From Bacillus sp. UNC41MFS5 (lineage in GTDB: Bacteria > Bacillota > Bacilli > Bacillales_B > DSM-18226): a stretch of DNA of 64,000 nucleotides. Where the stretch lies: positions 223,759 through 287,758 of the forward strand of contig NZ_KK366018.1 in the NCBI RefSeq assembly GCF_000686805.1, read 5' to 3'. The notes under the pieces were generated by a model, which was given only the letters and a program-made list of their open reading frames with translations, was not told the origin of the DNA and did not search any database. How positions within the stretch are numbered: the stretch's first letter is position 1; each line of letters opens with the position of its first letter. This document shows positions 38,022-47,021 of this stretch, piece by piece. The position numbers and the translations under genes were made by a program.

Positions 38022-38112
38022 TTCATTACCACTCCTAAAAAACTCCTTAACTCATAACAATACTCAAAGGCAGTTACATAATTGTTTAAAAAACCTTAAT
38101 TAATAAAGATTG

Positions 38113-38946
38113 CTATCTTGTGAATGCTTCATTTTTGGAAACCCGTATCATTTCACTTGGAAAATATTTTTTAAAATATTTTTCCACTTTTACATGTAGA
38201 TTGTTTTCATACCACCCTGATTGTCCATGTTCTTCAAATAATTTTGGCATTCCTAATCTTTCTGAACGTTTACCCATGGCACCATCTCCAATGGATAGTG
38301 TATCAATCCATATATGGTCAACAATCCCATCCAATACTTTCGGAAACTCTGGGGTAAAGGGCAAAACGGGCGATATTGAAGCTTGGGTCATTATTCCGGC
38401 TTCATGAACTTCTTTTAAGGCTTTTAACCGCAAATTAATTCCTGGTGCATATGGAGCAAAAATTTGCTTTATTTCTTCCCTGTCCGTTTCAATCGTCATA
38501 GATACTAGAACTTTACATTTTTCCTTTAGTTTAACGATCAAATCAATATCTCTTGTTATTAGTGGTCCTCGTGTTTGAATTTGAAGAAAATCAGGAGGAT
38601 TTTCAATCATTTCTTCTAAGATACTTCTTGTAATTTCTACTTTACGTTCAATTGGTTGGTAAGGATCGGTTGCGGAAGACATAAAAATGTTCAAGGGATT
38701 TTTTTTCTTCCGAAGTTTAAAGATTTCTTTGCGGTAATTTTCTGCTGCGTTTGCTTTAATGTCCAACCATTCTCCCCAGGAAATTTCTTTAAATCTTTGA
38801 ATTGGCATTTCTCTAACATAGCAGTATCTGCAAGCAAACGCACAACCACTATAAGGATTCAATGAATGTGTATAGCCAACATCCAAATAACCTTTTGCTT
38901 CGGTAAGGATTTTTTTTGCAAGGATTTCTTTTATTTCAATTCCCAT
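38113..38946 (-). CDS. Radical SAM protein, spore-photoproduct-lyase-like family
   Basis: 277-residue radical SAM enzyme. The cluster-binding motif is Cys-x3-Cys-x2-Cys in YSGCAFACRYCYVRE near residues 30-45. FMSSATDPYQPIE near 90-102 and LQIQTRGPLITRDIDL near 120-135 are typical of the SPL/Rv2578c-like group. It is shorter than true spore photoproduct lyase (SplB), so a repair role is not assumed. The start is ATG at 38946, ten bases after GAGG. It follows the macrodomain gene by 58 bp in the same orientation and may belong to the sirtuin operon. Confidence 0.82.
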   Translation of the reverse strand: MGIEIKEILAKKILTEAKGYLDVGYTHSLNPYSGCAFACRYCYVREMPIQRFKEISWGEWLDIKANAAENYRKEIFKLRKKKNPLNIFMSSATDPYQPIERKVEITRSILEEMIENPPDFLQIQTRGPLITRDIDLIVKLKEKCKVLVSMTIETDREEIKQIFAPYAPGINLRLKALKEVHEAGIMTQASISPVLPFTPEFPKVLDGIVDHIWIDTLSIGDGAMGKRSERLGMPKLFEEHGQSGWYENNLHVKVEKYFKKYFPSEMIRVSKNEAFTR

Positions 38947-39004
38947 ATTGATCACACCTCATTTTTAAAGTCTATAGTATTTTTAGAAATTTAGAGGTTA
39001 GTTC

Positions 39005-39910
39005 CTATTTTCCCGGGTCAAATACATTGAAGTATTCCTTGGAATCTCCTTCACTAAACACATTAAATATGATTTTTTCGAAATGATTGGAATGTGTATT
39101 TAACCAATCATTCACTGTCTTAACAGCTATGTTGGCTGCATCCCTTTTTGGAAATCCAAACACCCCTGTTGAAATCCCGCAAAAAGCGATTGTTTTAATT
39201 TCACCAATTTCATTGGCAACCTCCAAACAGGACTTATAACAAGAAGCTAATTCTGCTTTTTGTTTTTCCGTTAATTCTGTTCCTTTTGGAACAATCGGTC
39301 CTACAGTATGCATAACAAATCTTGCAGGAAGATTATAACCTCTTGTAATTTTTGCTCCCCCAGTCATCTCCAATTCCTTTTGGATGGACATAATTGTTTC
39401 ACAGTCATCTCTTAGCTGTGGACCTGCTGCGGAATGGATTGCATTATCAATACAAGCATGTAAAGGCTGAAAACAGCCTAACATGTATTTATTAGCCGCA
39501 TTGACGATAGCATCCGCATTTAACTGCGTAATGTCACCTTGCCATAATACAAATTTATCCGATTGGTTAAAGGAGTTATTGGGAACTAAAGTTGAAATGG
39601 TTTCAAGGTTTTCAACTTCAACAATGCCTTTCTCTTTTAATTCAGTTTGTAAAAGTGAGTCTAATTTTTCTAGAAAACAGATATCAAGAGGTTTTGGTTC
39701 TCTAACATTTAATAATCCTCTCAATAAGCTTCGTTTGCCGGTAAAATCATGAGGAACTTCAATATTTCTCACGGCAGCATTTTCTTTCAGCAGTATATCT
39801 ACTAAATCATTGACAAATTCTGCTTTGTTTTTTAAAAGTATCGATGATGGCGTGTATTTATTTTTCAAATCGATGAGCGAAGAATATTCTTTTAGCAGCA
39901 ATTGTTGCAT
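39005..39910 (-). CDS. Macrodomain protein-ADP-ribose hydrolase, SirTM-linked
   Basis: 301 residues: an N-terminal helical extension (about 1-115) followed by a macrodomain. ADP-ribose-binding signatures are WQGDITQL at 123-130 and ADAIVNAANK at 132-141, with GISTGVFGFPK near 245. Cys146, His151 and Cys153 in GCFQPLHACIDN match the zinc-binding signature of the macrodomains that remove ADP-ribose added by SirTM sirtuins in staphylococci and streptococci. The start at 39910 follows GGAGGGA, 15 bp after the sirtuin stop, so the writer and eraser are cotranscribed. Confidence 0.88.
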   Translation of the reverse strand: MQQLLLKEYSSLIDLKNKYTPSSILLKNKAEFVNDLVDILLKENAAVRNIEVPHDFTGKRSLLRGLLNVREPKPLDICFLEKLDSLLQTELKEKGIVEVENLETISTLVPNNSFNQSDKFVLWQGDITQLNADAIVNAANKYMLGCFQPLHACIDNAIHSAAGPQLRDDCETIMSIQKELEMTGGAKITRGYNLPARFVMHTVGPIVPKGTELTEKQKAELASCYKSCLEVANEIGEIKTIAFCGISTGVFGFPKRDAANIAVKTVNDWLNTHSNHFEKIIFNVFSEGDSKEYFNVFDPGK

Positions 39911-39925
39911 GAAACAATCCCTCCT

Positions 39926-40771
39926 CTACTCTATTAAAGCCGATACAACATCTTGCATGTTTTCGGTGAATGCAATGGTTTGATCTACGGTTTCCACAAA
40001 GCCCTCTGGTTGATCTTTGTTCAATCGGACTAACGTTGCTCTTTCATTGTGATAAGTCATTTGTTCAAATGGATAACGAATAATCCCAGGTGTATTAAAT
40101 CCAACACCTAACTCCATGTACACAATCCTCTTTCCTTCTGAATTCTGTAGGAAGTTTCTGTACAACTTATCAGATTTATACCACTTTTCATCCTGCACGA
40201 AGTATTGGTCTTTCCTGAGATTAACATCCATATTTCCACCACAAACAGGACATCTTGGAACAAGACTAGGAGGTATTTTGCAATCAACAGTCTTTTCAAT
40301 CATTTCCTTCACCAATAATTCGTTATTATATAACATGTCATGGCAACCTTTTTCACATTGTAAAAAACTATAATCACCTTGGATTTCAAATACTTTATTC
40401 GGTGGAAAACCTGCTTTTTCAAACTGGCTTTCTACATTAGTTGAGATAACAAAATAATTTTTATCATTTACCAGGTTAAATAAATCGATGTAGAGTTTAG
40501 TAGCACCGATTTCATATCGGTTTAAGTTGATGTGTTTTGCCCAATACGCCCATTTCTCTTCTTCCGTTTCAAACGGGTAAAAGCCGGAGGTATAAAGATC
40601 GGAAAAACCATATTTTTCGATAAATGGACCGAAATTATCTATGAACCTTTTCCCGCTATATGTTATACCTGCAGCAGCGGATAACCCTGCACCGCCACCT
40701 AATAAAATATATTCTGCTTCAACAATTGCTTTTTTTGCTTTTTCTATACGCGATTGATAAGTCTGATGCAT
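39926..40771 (-). CDS. SirTM-class sirtuin (protein ADP-ribosyltransferase type)
   Basis: 281-residue SIR2-family protein. The NAD-binding start is LLGGGAGLSAAAGI at 23-36. Where deacetylase sirtuins have a catalytic His followed by Gly, this has Gln131 in EIQGDY, the substitution characteristic of class M sirtuins that ADP-ribosylate a lipoylated carrier protein. Four zinc-type cysteines are present (Cys139, Cys143, Cys174, Cys177). The start at 40771 follows AAGGGGGG. The paired macrodomain supports SirTM. The usual partners GcvH-L and LplA2 are not in the window, so the target is unknown. Confidence 0.87.
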   Translation of the reverse strand: MHQTYQSRIEKAKKAIVEAEYILLGGGAGLSAAAGITYSGKRFIDNFGPFIEKYGFSDLYTSGFYPFETEEEKWAYWAKHINLNRYEIGATKLYIDLFNLVNDKNYFVISTNVESQFEKAGFPPNKVFEIQGDYSFLQCEKGCHDMLYNNELLVKEMIEKTVDCKIPPSLVPRCPVCGGNMDVNLRKDQYFVQDEKWYKSDKLYRNFLQNSEGKRIVYMELGVGFNTPGIIRYPFEQMTYHNERATLVRLNKDQPEGFVETVDQTIAFTENMQDVVSALIE

Positions 40772-40840
40772 GTATTAACCCCCCCTTAATTCGCCTTTCA
40801 TTATTCCTTCTAAACTATCTAATCGTTTACTTCTAATTAC

Positions 40841-40852
40841 ATAGATATCTAT
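40841..40852. promoter_or_regulatory. MarR operator upstream of the sirtuin operon
   Basis: Perfect palindrome ATAGATATCTAT, 69 bp upstream of the sirtuin start. Same family as 25510-25521, 25976-25987 and 41307-41318. Confidence 0.65.
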
Positions 40853-40869
40853 CTATTTATCAAAAAAAA

Positions 40870-41292
40870 TTAAAATCTTTGTAGGATTTTTTCTAACAAA
40901 GACTCTAACAGTTCTTTTTCGGTATTCGTTAAACCCCCATAAATGACAGTGTTTAATTTTTCTGAGATCTCACGAAATATCGGTTCCAGCTTGGTTCCCT
41001 TTTCGGTAAGATTGATTAAAGTTATTCTACTGTCCTCCTTACTCTTATTTCTCTCTACAAACCCTAGTTTCTGTAGTTTATCAATTAATACTGTTACAGT
41101 CGGTTGAGTGCGATGGATTTTTTCAGCTAGTTCCTTCACAGATAAACCATTTTTTTCGTAAAGGCACACTAAAATATCCCCATGAGAGGGGGCGATACCA
41201 TCCACTCCGAGTTCGTTAAGCTCCGACAAAATCAAATTGTTTACTGCGTCTCTAATCTTTCCAACTTTTGATGCTGTGTCATATTTTATCAT
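40870..41292 (-). CDS. MarR family regulator (twin 2)
   Basis: 140-residue MarR protein, 128 of 140 residues identical to the regulator at 25539-25961. The recognition helix region (LAEKIHRTQPTVTVLIDKL) differs by a single Ser/Ala exchange, so the two should bind the same operators. ATG at 41292 is preferred because the palindrome at 41307-41318 would otherwise be coding. It is transcribed toward the sirtuin-macrodomain operon, which has a matching operator. Cross-talk with the opuF locus is therefore likely. Confidence 0.85.
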   Translation of the reverse strand: MIKYDTASKVGKIRDAVNNLILSELNELGVDGIAPSHGDILVCLYEKNGLSVKELAEKIHRTQPTVTVLIDKLQKLGFVERNKSKEDSRITLINLTEKGTKLEPIFREISEKLNTVIYGGLTNTEKELLESLLEKILQRF

Positions 41293-41306
41293 GTTTTTTA
41301 TTATAT

Positions 41307-41318
41307 ATAGACGTCTAT
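41307..41318. promoter_or_regulatory. MarR autoregulatory operator (twin 2)
   Basis: Perfect palindrome ATAGACGTCTAT, identical to the opuFA operator, 14 bp upstream of the chosen start. Confidence 0.7.
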
Positions 41319-41580
41319 GTATTTTCAAGTAAATGAATTAGAATTTCTGACCCTTAGTGATACAGTAGAAATATCTGAAGTTCCCCTAGATGTTTGGCCA
41401 AGATGAGGAATGTCAAAGAATTTTTTTGTCAATAACCTTTTATATTATTGAACTAACTGAAACTTTAGTGGAATAATCTGAAAAGACGCAGCAACCCTTT
41501 GTGAAGTACAATAATATTAAGTCATTTGCTATCACCCTTTTGACATATAGAGAAGTGATCTATTATAGGAGGAGAAATAG

Positions 41581-41961
41581 ATGGGGGAAACCATTGCAAA
41601 ATTAAAAGCTCGTGCAAAAAAGATCAAACAGGATATTTTTGTGTTAGTGGAGGCTTACAAGCATCCCAAAACGCCTTTATATGTTAAACTTCTATCCATT
41701 ATCATTGTGGCATATGCCTTTAGCCCAATTGATTTAATTCCAGATTTTATTCCTTTGCTGGGGTATCTCGACGATATTATCCTAATCCCACTTGGAATTT
41801 CATTAGCTTTGAAATTAATTCCCAAAGATGTACTTCAGGAATGTCGTGAAATTGTCGAGAATTCTGAGAGGGTAAAAAAGAAAAATTGGATAGCAGGAAC
41901 GTTCATTATACTTCTTTGGATAGGTGTTTTGTTCTGGATTGTTTCATTATTTTTTAAATAA
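41581..41961 (+). CDS. YkvA family (DUF1232) membrane protein
   Basis: 126-residue protein with the DUF1232 core VKLLSIIIVAYAFSPIDLIPDFIP (about 35-58) and a second hydrophobic helix near the C-terminus (about 102-124). It is inner-membrane associated; the function of the family is unknown. The start at 41581 follows TAGGAGGAG. It is followed by a DedA gene in the same orientation, and the two may be cotranscribed. Confidence 0.85.
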   Translation: MGETIAKLKARAKKIKQDIFVLVEAYKHPKTPLYVKLLSIIIVAYAFSPIDLIPDFIPLLGYLDDIILIPLGISLALKLIPKDVLQECREIVENSERVKKKNWIAGTFIILLWIGVLFWIVSLFFK

Positions 41962-42050
41962 CAGTGATTGGAATAGAACTTGTTTTAAAAGGTTATATAT
42001 AAAGGATATTTTTAAAATTATTTTTAGGTGGGATGTTTGTGGAGCAACAT

Positions 42051-42641
42051 ATGAATTACCTTATCGAACATTTTGGATATTTTGGAATTATACTAGCGTT
42101 AATTGGAGGAATTGTAGGTCTCCCCATTCCTGATGAAATTCTTTTAACATATGTCGGCTATAATGTGGTTCAAGGAAAGTTATCTTACATACTCTCATTA
42201 TTTAGTGCTTTTGTTGGAGCAACTGGTGGTATATCGCTTAGCTACTTTATTGGTTATAAGTTCGGTTTGCCTCTTATAAAAAAGTTTGGCCCTAAGATTC
42301 ACATTACGGAAGAAAAAATCGATAGAACGAAAAATTTATTCAAAAGAGTTGGACCTCCGCTCATAATAATAGGCTATTTTATTCCTGGAGTTCGACATCT
42401 TACTGCATATGTAGCAGCGCTAAACAACTTCCCTTTTAGAAAATTTTTTTTGTATGCTTGTTCTGGAGCAATACTTTGGAGTTTTACTTTTATCACATTA
42501 GGAAGAAAACTAGGAGAAAAATGGGGCCAAGTTGAACTATATATGTCAAAATACAGTATTTATCTCATCTTATTCTTTCTCCTACTCTCAGTCAGTGTCT
42601 ATCTTTTATGGAGACGAAAACAGAAACTAGGAAGAGCGTGA
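42051..42641 (+). CDS. DedA family membrane protein
   Basis: 196-residue polytopic protein of the DedA/VTT family. The signatures are GIVGLPIPDEILLTYVGY near 22-39, GYKFGLPLIKKFGPKI near 71-86 and GYFIPGVRHLTAYVAALNNF, containing the family's conserved Arg, near 112-130. Such proteins act as lipid or undecaprenyl-phosphate flippases. ATG at 42051 follows GGAG by seven bases; the alternative ATG at 42033 lies directly on its ribosome-binding site. It follows the DUF1232 gene by 89 bp. Confidence 0.88.
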   Translation: MNYLIEHFGYFGIILALIGGIVGLPIPDEILLTYVGYNVVQGKLSYILSLFSAFVGATGGISLSYFIGYKFGLPLIKKFGPKIHITEEKIDRTKNLFKRVGPPLIIIGYFIPGVRHLTAYVAALNNFPFRKFFLYACSGAILWSFTFITLGRKLGEKWGQVELYMSKYSIYLILFFLLLSVSVYLLWRRKQKLGRA

Positions 42642-42654
42642 ATATTTTATTGGT

Positions 42655-43389
42655 TTATGAATGTGAAGGAAGAAACCTTAAGAAATAATGAATACAAACC
42701 ATTCCTAAAACCACAATTAAACCTACTTTTCCTTTTGCAAGCTTTTTAGATTTCTTCCACAGTAGTTCATAAAATGTAACGTAACCCATCGTCCCAAGGG
42801 TCATTCCCATCATGACCGTATTCCATTTGATTGAGTCTACTCTCATATTCATACCCAAAAATATGTTAAGGCCAATTACCATGGAGAGCGTAAAACAAAA
42901 GGTTACAAACAATTTATTTTTCTTTTTAATAAGTGGCATCGATGCCATAATGACCATACCTTCTGGGACATTATGAAGAAAAAATGCAATCAATAACCCA
43001 TAGTTTATCATTTGACCTGATTGTAAGCTCATCCCAAAAGAAATTCCCGTCGGAATACTATGAATGGATAAGGCAACTAATAAAAAATAAATGGTATCTG
43101 TGTGCTCTGTTTGAAAAATATTTTTATGTATGATGATTTCAATCATAAACATAATAAATATGCCAATTGAAATTCCTGTAAAAATTCCAATCAACTTAAA
43201 ATCCCTAAAAACATCTGGAAGTAATTCAAAAGCAAATAAGCCTACCAGCAATCCTACGCAAAAGATCTGTAAATACAAAGAGTTTCTATTTAACAAAAGG
43301 GACATGAATTGGATTGAACTTCCCCCTAAAAACATGCCACTGAAAAAAAGTAAGACGACAAAAGAGCTTAACTTTATTTCTTCAATCAT
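42655..43389 (-). CDS. ZIP family metal transporter
   Basis: 244-residue, eight-helix transporter. The metal-binding helices carry the ZIP signatures HSIPTGISFGM near 110 and HNVPEGMVIMA near 140, with a glutamate in the second as in zinc/iron ZIP proteins. The start at 43389 follows AAGGGGGG. It is convergent with the DedA gene (13 bp apart). It may import zinc or other divalent metals. No recognisable Zur or MntR box was seen in the leader, only a TTGCAAA/TTTGCAA inverted repeat at 43546-43568. Confidence 0.85.
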   Translation of the reverse strand: MIEEIKLSSFVVLLFFSGMFLGGSSIQFMSLLLNRNSLYLQIFCVGLLVGLFAFELLPDVFRDFKLIGIFTGISIGIFIMFMIEIIIHKNIFQTEHTDTIYFLLVALSIHSIPTGISFGMSLQSGQMINYGLLIAFFLHNVPEGMVIMASMPLIKKKNKLFVTFCFTLSMVIGLNIFLGMNMRVDSIKWNTVMMGMTLGTMGYVTFYELLWKKSKKLAKGKVGLIVVLGMVCIHYFLRFLPSHS

Positions 43390-43702
43390 TCAAGGCCCCC
43401 CTTTTAACCATCATATGCGAACCGCTTTATGCTTAGACGATTCAAAAGTCTTCTGGCTTAATAAAGAGATTTTATTGCAGACAAAACATAAAAAAGATTC
43501 GGCTCGGTGCCGAATCTTTAAAATAAGGGGGTTGGTTTGAAAAGCTTGCAAATTGTCCTAGTTTGCAAAAATTATATTACACGTTAATAATTAATTTTCT
43601 ATGAACAAAGTTTTACAATATAATTAACCTTTCAAACTCCTTAGTTTGATTCCTATATTTCTAAAATGCAAATTATAAAATATCTAGAAATAATACCCAA
43701 GG
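43390..43702. other. 313-bp intergenic region
   Basis: Contains the ZIP leader, the yrk/cst operon terminator and, at 43546-43568, an inverted repeat TTGCAAA/TTTGCAA with a 9-bp spacer. No coding potential seen. Confidence 0.6.
43490..43519 (-). terminator. Terminator of the persulfide operon
   Basis: 8-bp GATTCGGC/GCCGAATC stem (43496-43503 and 43509-43516). On the minus strand it is followed by TTTTTTATG. Confidence 0.85.
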
Positions 43703-44479
43703 TTATAAAATTCCAATCCATGTCTTCACTGCAGTAGCCAAAATTAAACTCCCTAAAATGACTTGCAACACTTTGGTATTAACTCTTTTCCCAGTGTTTG
43801 CTCCAATTGGTGAAGCTATTAAACTAGCAACAACCATGATAAGTGAAGGTAAAATTGGCACTTGTCCTGTTGTGATTTTACCCGAAACAGCCCCAATCGA
43901 TGAAAGAAGTGTAATGGCTAAGGAAGAGGCAATGGTCATCCTTGTTGGAATCTTTAACGCAACAAGCATGATTGGCACTAACAGAAAAGCACCTCCTGCC
44001 CCTACAATACCAGCTCCAATCCCCACGATAAAGGCGAATAGTGCAGCATACCACTTATTAAATTTCACTTGTTCCAAAGGAATATCATCGATTCCTTTTT
44101 TCGGTACAAACATCATGATAACGGCAATCAACGCTAAAATTCCATACACGATATTAATTCCTCTTTCAGGCATGTGCGTAGAACCGAATCCCCCAATAAA
44201 ACTTCCAATCAGAATACTAATTCCCATGTAAGCAATCAGTGTTTTATTTAAATATCTACCTTTTCGGTAGACTAACACACCACCAATTGTCGCAAAGAAT
44301 ACCTGGATAGCTGTAATTCCAGAAACTTCATGTGCTGTAAAATGACCCATTCCAAGCATGACTGGAATGTATAACAACATCGGGTAGTTGATGATAGCTC
44401 CCCCTATTCCTAACATACCTGAAATAAAAGAGCCTACAACTCCAATTAGGAAGATCGTAAATATAAAGCCAATATCCAT
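43703..44479 (-). CDS. TauE/SafE family sulfite exporter (YrkJ-like)
   Basis: 258-residue membrane protein with eight or so helices in two repeats: [21 protein letters not shown] near 8-28 and [20 protein letters not shown] near 150-169, the two TauE/SafE signatures. It probably exports sulfite or a related sulfur anion produced by the operon. ATG at 44479 follows GAGGAGG; the longer frame to 44512 has no ribosome-binding site. Last gene of the CstR-controlled set. Confidence 0.88.
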   Translation of the reverse strand: MDIGFIFTIFLIGVVGSFISGMLGIGGAIINYPMLLYIPVMLGMGHFTAHEVSGITAIQVFFATIGGVLVYRKGRYLNKTLIAYMGISILIGSFIGGFGSTHMPERGINIVYGILALIAVIMMFVPKKGIDDIPLEQVKFNKWYAALFAFIVGIGAGIVGAGGAFLLVPIMLVALKIPTRMTIASSLAITLLSSIGAVSGKITTGQVPILPSLIMVVASLIASPIGANTGKRVNTKVLQVILGSLILATAVKTWIGIL

Positions 44480-44568
44480 GTTATCCTCCTCTTTAGAAAA
44501 GGAAATCTCCATTGGTTCCCTTTTATTTTTTTATCGATTCCATCTGAATATTTCCTCCAATTTTACAA

Positions 44569-45696
44569 TTAACGAACCGCACAACGGTTTGGTCCGATTT
44601 CCATTTCGCGCTGTTGTTCAATATCTGGGGTGATTTTACCCATATTGGTTTGACGAATCTCTTGATAAGCGTTTGGCTGCGGCGGCAAGTTTCCCGTTAC
44701 TATTTTTCTGAATTCATTTTCGTCTTCAATGTTTAGACCATGATTTTTAGAAAACAATGTTCCTAATTTTTCTGAAACACTTCCATCATCATTTAACTCA
44801 TCAATAATCATAAAGTGGGCTGGTAGAACGATAAGTTCTTCTGATAATTCTCTGTAACGTTTATAAAGAGTTTCCCTTAAATCACCAACCCAGTCTTCTG
44901 CCATACCCGCTAGGTCCGGTCTTCCGATTGAATCAATAAACAAAATATCACCAGAAAGCAGGAACTTTTCATCAATTACAAAAGAAGTGGAACCAATCGT
45001 GTGACCTGGAGAATACAATGCATGAATATTAATAATAGTCTTTCCGATGGTTACGTCATTACCGTCTTCTAATGGTTGATAATCAAAGGTTACTTCTGTT
45101 GCATCCTTTGGTGGAAGCCAGTAGGTTACTCCAGTTTTCTCAGCAATTGTCCTCCCGCCTGAAATATGGTCAGCATGAAGGTGCGTATCAAATACATGAG
45201 TAATTTTTGCACCTATCCTTTCAGCAAAGTCAAGATAGGTATCGGTCATACGAGTTGCATCAATCAGTGCTGCTTCACCGTTTGAAACCACCATGTAGGA
45301 TAAACAGCCTTTACCGATCCGAACAAACTGATATATTTCGCCTCCATTATTTAGGTCTCCCACTTTAACAGGTTCTAAATGTTCACTCCACGCTTTCATT
45401 CCACCCTGAAGGTAGAACACGTTTAACCCAGCATCCGAAAGCATTTCTGCCACCATTACCGATGAGCCTTCCTTCGCACAAACAACCACTACTTTTTTAT
45501 CAGTAGGAATTTTATCTACGATTTCTTCTACACCATCGAGTAATTCGAAATAGGGAATATTTAAATACTCAAAGTTTTCGCCTTCAATTTTCCAATCCTT
45601 AAAATCACTTTCATTACGTACATCAAGAACAAATAACTCTTCTTTATCAAAAACATTTTTCGTTACATCTTTTGAAGTCATTGCATTTACAGCCAT
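44569..45696 (-). CDS. Rhodanese-MBL fusion, persulfide dioxygenase-like (YrkH/CstB-related)
   Basis: 375 residues. The N-terminal rhodanese domain (about 8-108) has Cys73 in VVCAKEGSS. An MBL domain follows with the iron-binding motif [10 protein letters not shown] at 171-180. The layout (rhodanese first) is that of YrkH rather than staphylococcal CstB. MBL domains of this group oxidise persulfides to sulfite using non-heme iron and oxygen. ATG at 45696 is chosen because a GGGGGG ribosome-binding site precedes it; the frame extends to 45714. It lies between the TauE and TusA-rhodanese genes. Confidence 0.88.
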   Translation of the reverse strand: MAVNAMTSKDVTKNVFDKEELFVLDVRNESDFKDWKIEGENFEYLNIPYFELLDGVEEIVDKIPTDKKVVVVCAKEGSSVMVAEMLSDAGLNVFYLQGGMKAWSEHLEPVKVGDLNNGGEIYQFVRIGKGCLSYMVVSNGEAALIDATRMTDTYLDFAERIGAKITHVFDTHLHADHISGGRTIAEKTGVTYWLPPKDATEVTFDYQPLEDGNDVTIGKTIINIHALYSPGHTIGSTSFVIDEKFLLSGDILFIDSIGRPDLAGMAEDWVGDLRETLYKRYRELSEELIVLPAHFMIIDELNDDGSVSEKLGTLFSKNHGLNIEDENEFRKIVTGNLPPQPNAYQEIRQTNMGKITPDIEQQREMEIGPNRCAVR

Positions 45697-45817
45697 CTTC
45701 CGATTACCCCCCATGGTATTATTTTGTTAAAAAAAATATGCTGTTTTAGAAGTCTGCGAACTAGTGTTTAAGTGCCATCAAAATGCTATTAGAATCAAAA
45801 CCAATTACCATTTTCCA

Positions 45818-46393
45818 TTATTTAATGATACCTGTTGTGTCACCAGTCCACCCGCTCATTCCTGGAACAACATTGATTACGTTAGTAAATCCATTTTCCG
45901 TTAATTTTTGAGCTGCAAGATCACTGCGGTTTCCTGTCCGGCAGACAACAAAAATTTGATCTCGTTTGTTTAATTCATTTATTCTCTCTTCCAAGTCACC
46001 TAATGGAATGGATATCGCTTTGGGAATATGATTAAAAGCATATTCTGCGGCTTCTCTTACATCGATTACTACGATATTTTCATTCGAATCAAGCATTTTC
46101 TCAAGTTCTTCGTTATTGATAACATTCGGATGATTTCTTTCATTTGATTCATCATTAGAAGATTTGCGAAGGTAATGCTTTAATACCTCGCCTTCTTCGA
46201 TGGTTCCCAAATATAGATGCCCAGAACTTTCAGACCATGCTTTCATATCGGCTTTGGAGCCTTTATCAGTTGCTTGGACTTCTAATACTTGCCCTTCCAC
46301 CAAGTTATTCATCGCCTTTTTTGTTCTAACAATCGGCATTGGACATGCTAATCCTTTTGCATCTAAAGTTAGGTTTGCTTTTATGTTATTCAT
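45818..46393 (-). CDS. TusA-rhodanese fusion protein (YrkF-like)
   Basis: 191 residues: a TusA sulfur-carrier domain (1-75; Cys17 in GLACPMPIVRTKKAM) and a rhodanese domain (about 92-190; Cys151 in the active loop CRTGNR). The fusion passes persulfide sulfur from rhodanese to carrier. The start at 46393 follows AGGAGG. A CstR-like operator (46412-46427) lies directly upstream, although the gene is internal to the operon. Confidence 0.92.
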   Translation of the reverse strand: MNNIKANLTLDAKGLACPMPIVRTKKAMNNLVEGQVLEVQATDKGSKADMKAWSESSGHLYLGTIEEGEVLKHYLRKSSNDESNERNHPNVINNEELEKMLDSNENIVVIDVREAAEYAFNHIPKAISIPLGDLEERINELNKRDQIFVVCRTGNRSDLAAQKLTENGFTNVINVVPGMSGWTGDTTGIIK

Positions 46394-46411
46394 GATAGAC
46401 CTCCTATTTTC

Positions 46412-46427
46412 ATACCTATAAGGGTAT
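46412..46427. promoter_or_regulatory. CstR-type operator before the TusA-rhodanese gene
   Basis: ATACCTATAAGGGTAT, 16 bp, with one mismatch in the arms. Same class as the operators at 46989, 47281 and 47735. Confidence 0.6.
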
Positions 46428-46477
46428 TATTTTTATTAAAAAAATTTATACAACTTTACCTTCCCTTGCCGTTCATT

Positions 46478-46957
46478 TTAAATAAACAGATTGACATTAC
46501 CTTCCTCTGCATCTGCTAAATACGCAGCTACTCCTGCATATTCGATTGATTCTAATAACTCTTCTTGTTTAAGACCTAACAAATCCATGGTCATGGTACA
46601 TGCTACAAGTTTTACATCCTGCTCTTGAGCCAATTCGATTAATTGTGGTAAGCCAAGAGCATTATGCTTTTTCATAATATCTTTAATCATTTTCTGACCG
46701 AATCCGCCAAAGTTCATTTTGGAAAGACCCATTTTATCAGCGCCTCTAGGCATCATTTTTCCAAACATTTTTTCCATTAAGCCTTTTTTTACCGGAATTT
46801 TTTCATCTTTACGAAGTGCATTTAATCCCCAAAATGTATGGAAAATCGTTACTTCATGATCGTAAGCAGCTGCTCCATTTGCGATAATATAAGCAGCCAT
46901 TGCTTTATCATAATCTCCACTAAATAATACAATTGTAGTCTTTTTCTTTTCTGTCAT
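46478..46957 (-). CDS. DsrE/DsrF-like sulfur-transfer protein (YrkE-like)
   Basis: 159-residue DsrE-fold protein. The N-terminal VLFSGDYDKAMAAYIIANGA (10-29) and the conserved Cys120 in LVACTMTMDLLGL mark the DsrE2-type sulfur carriers found beside TusA and rhodanese genes. A basic, methionine-rich insertion (about 58-92) is typical of this subfamily. The start at 46957 follows TAGGAGG. It is expected to relay persulfide sulfur between the TusA proteins of this operon. Confidence 0.9.
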   Translation of the reverse strand: MTEKKKTTIVLFSGDYDKAMAAYIIANGAAAYDHEVTIFHTFWGLNALRKDEKIPVKKGLMEKMFGKMMPRGADKMGLSKMNFGGFGQKMIKDIMKKHNALGLPQLIELAQEQDVKLVACTMTMDLLGLKQEELLESIEYAGVAAYLADAEEGNVNLFI

Positions 46958-46988
46958 GTTATGACCTCCTAGATGTAATTCCCTACTT

Positions 46989-47004
46989 ATACCCGTATGG
47001 GTAT
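46989..47004. promoter_or_regulatory. CstR-type operator before the DsrE gene
   Basis: ATACCCGTATGGGTAT, perfect 6-bp arms around GTAT, 32 bp upstream of the start. Confidence 0.7.
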
Positions 47005-47021
47005 TTGTGAAAATAAAAAAA

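Noticed and set aside
43546..43568. TTGCAAA/TTTGCAA inverted repeat as a Zur or MntR box for the ZIP gene
   Set aside because: It does not match either consensus, and it lies beyond the operon terminator, more than 150 bp from the ZIP start.
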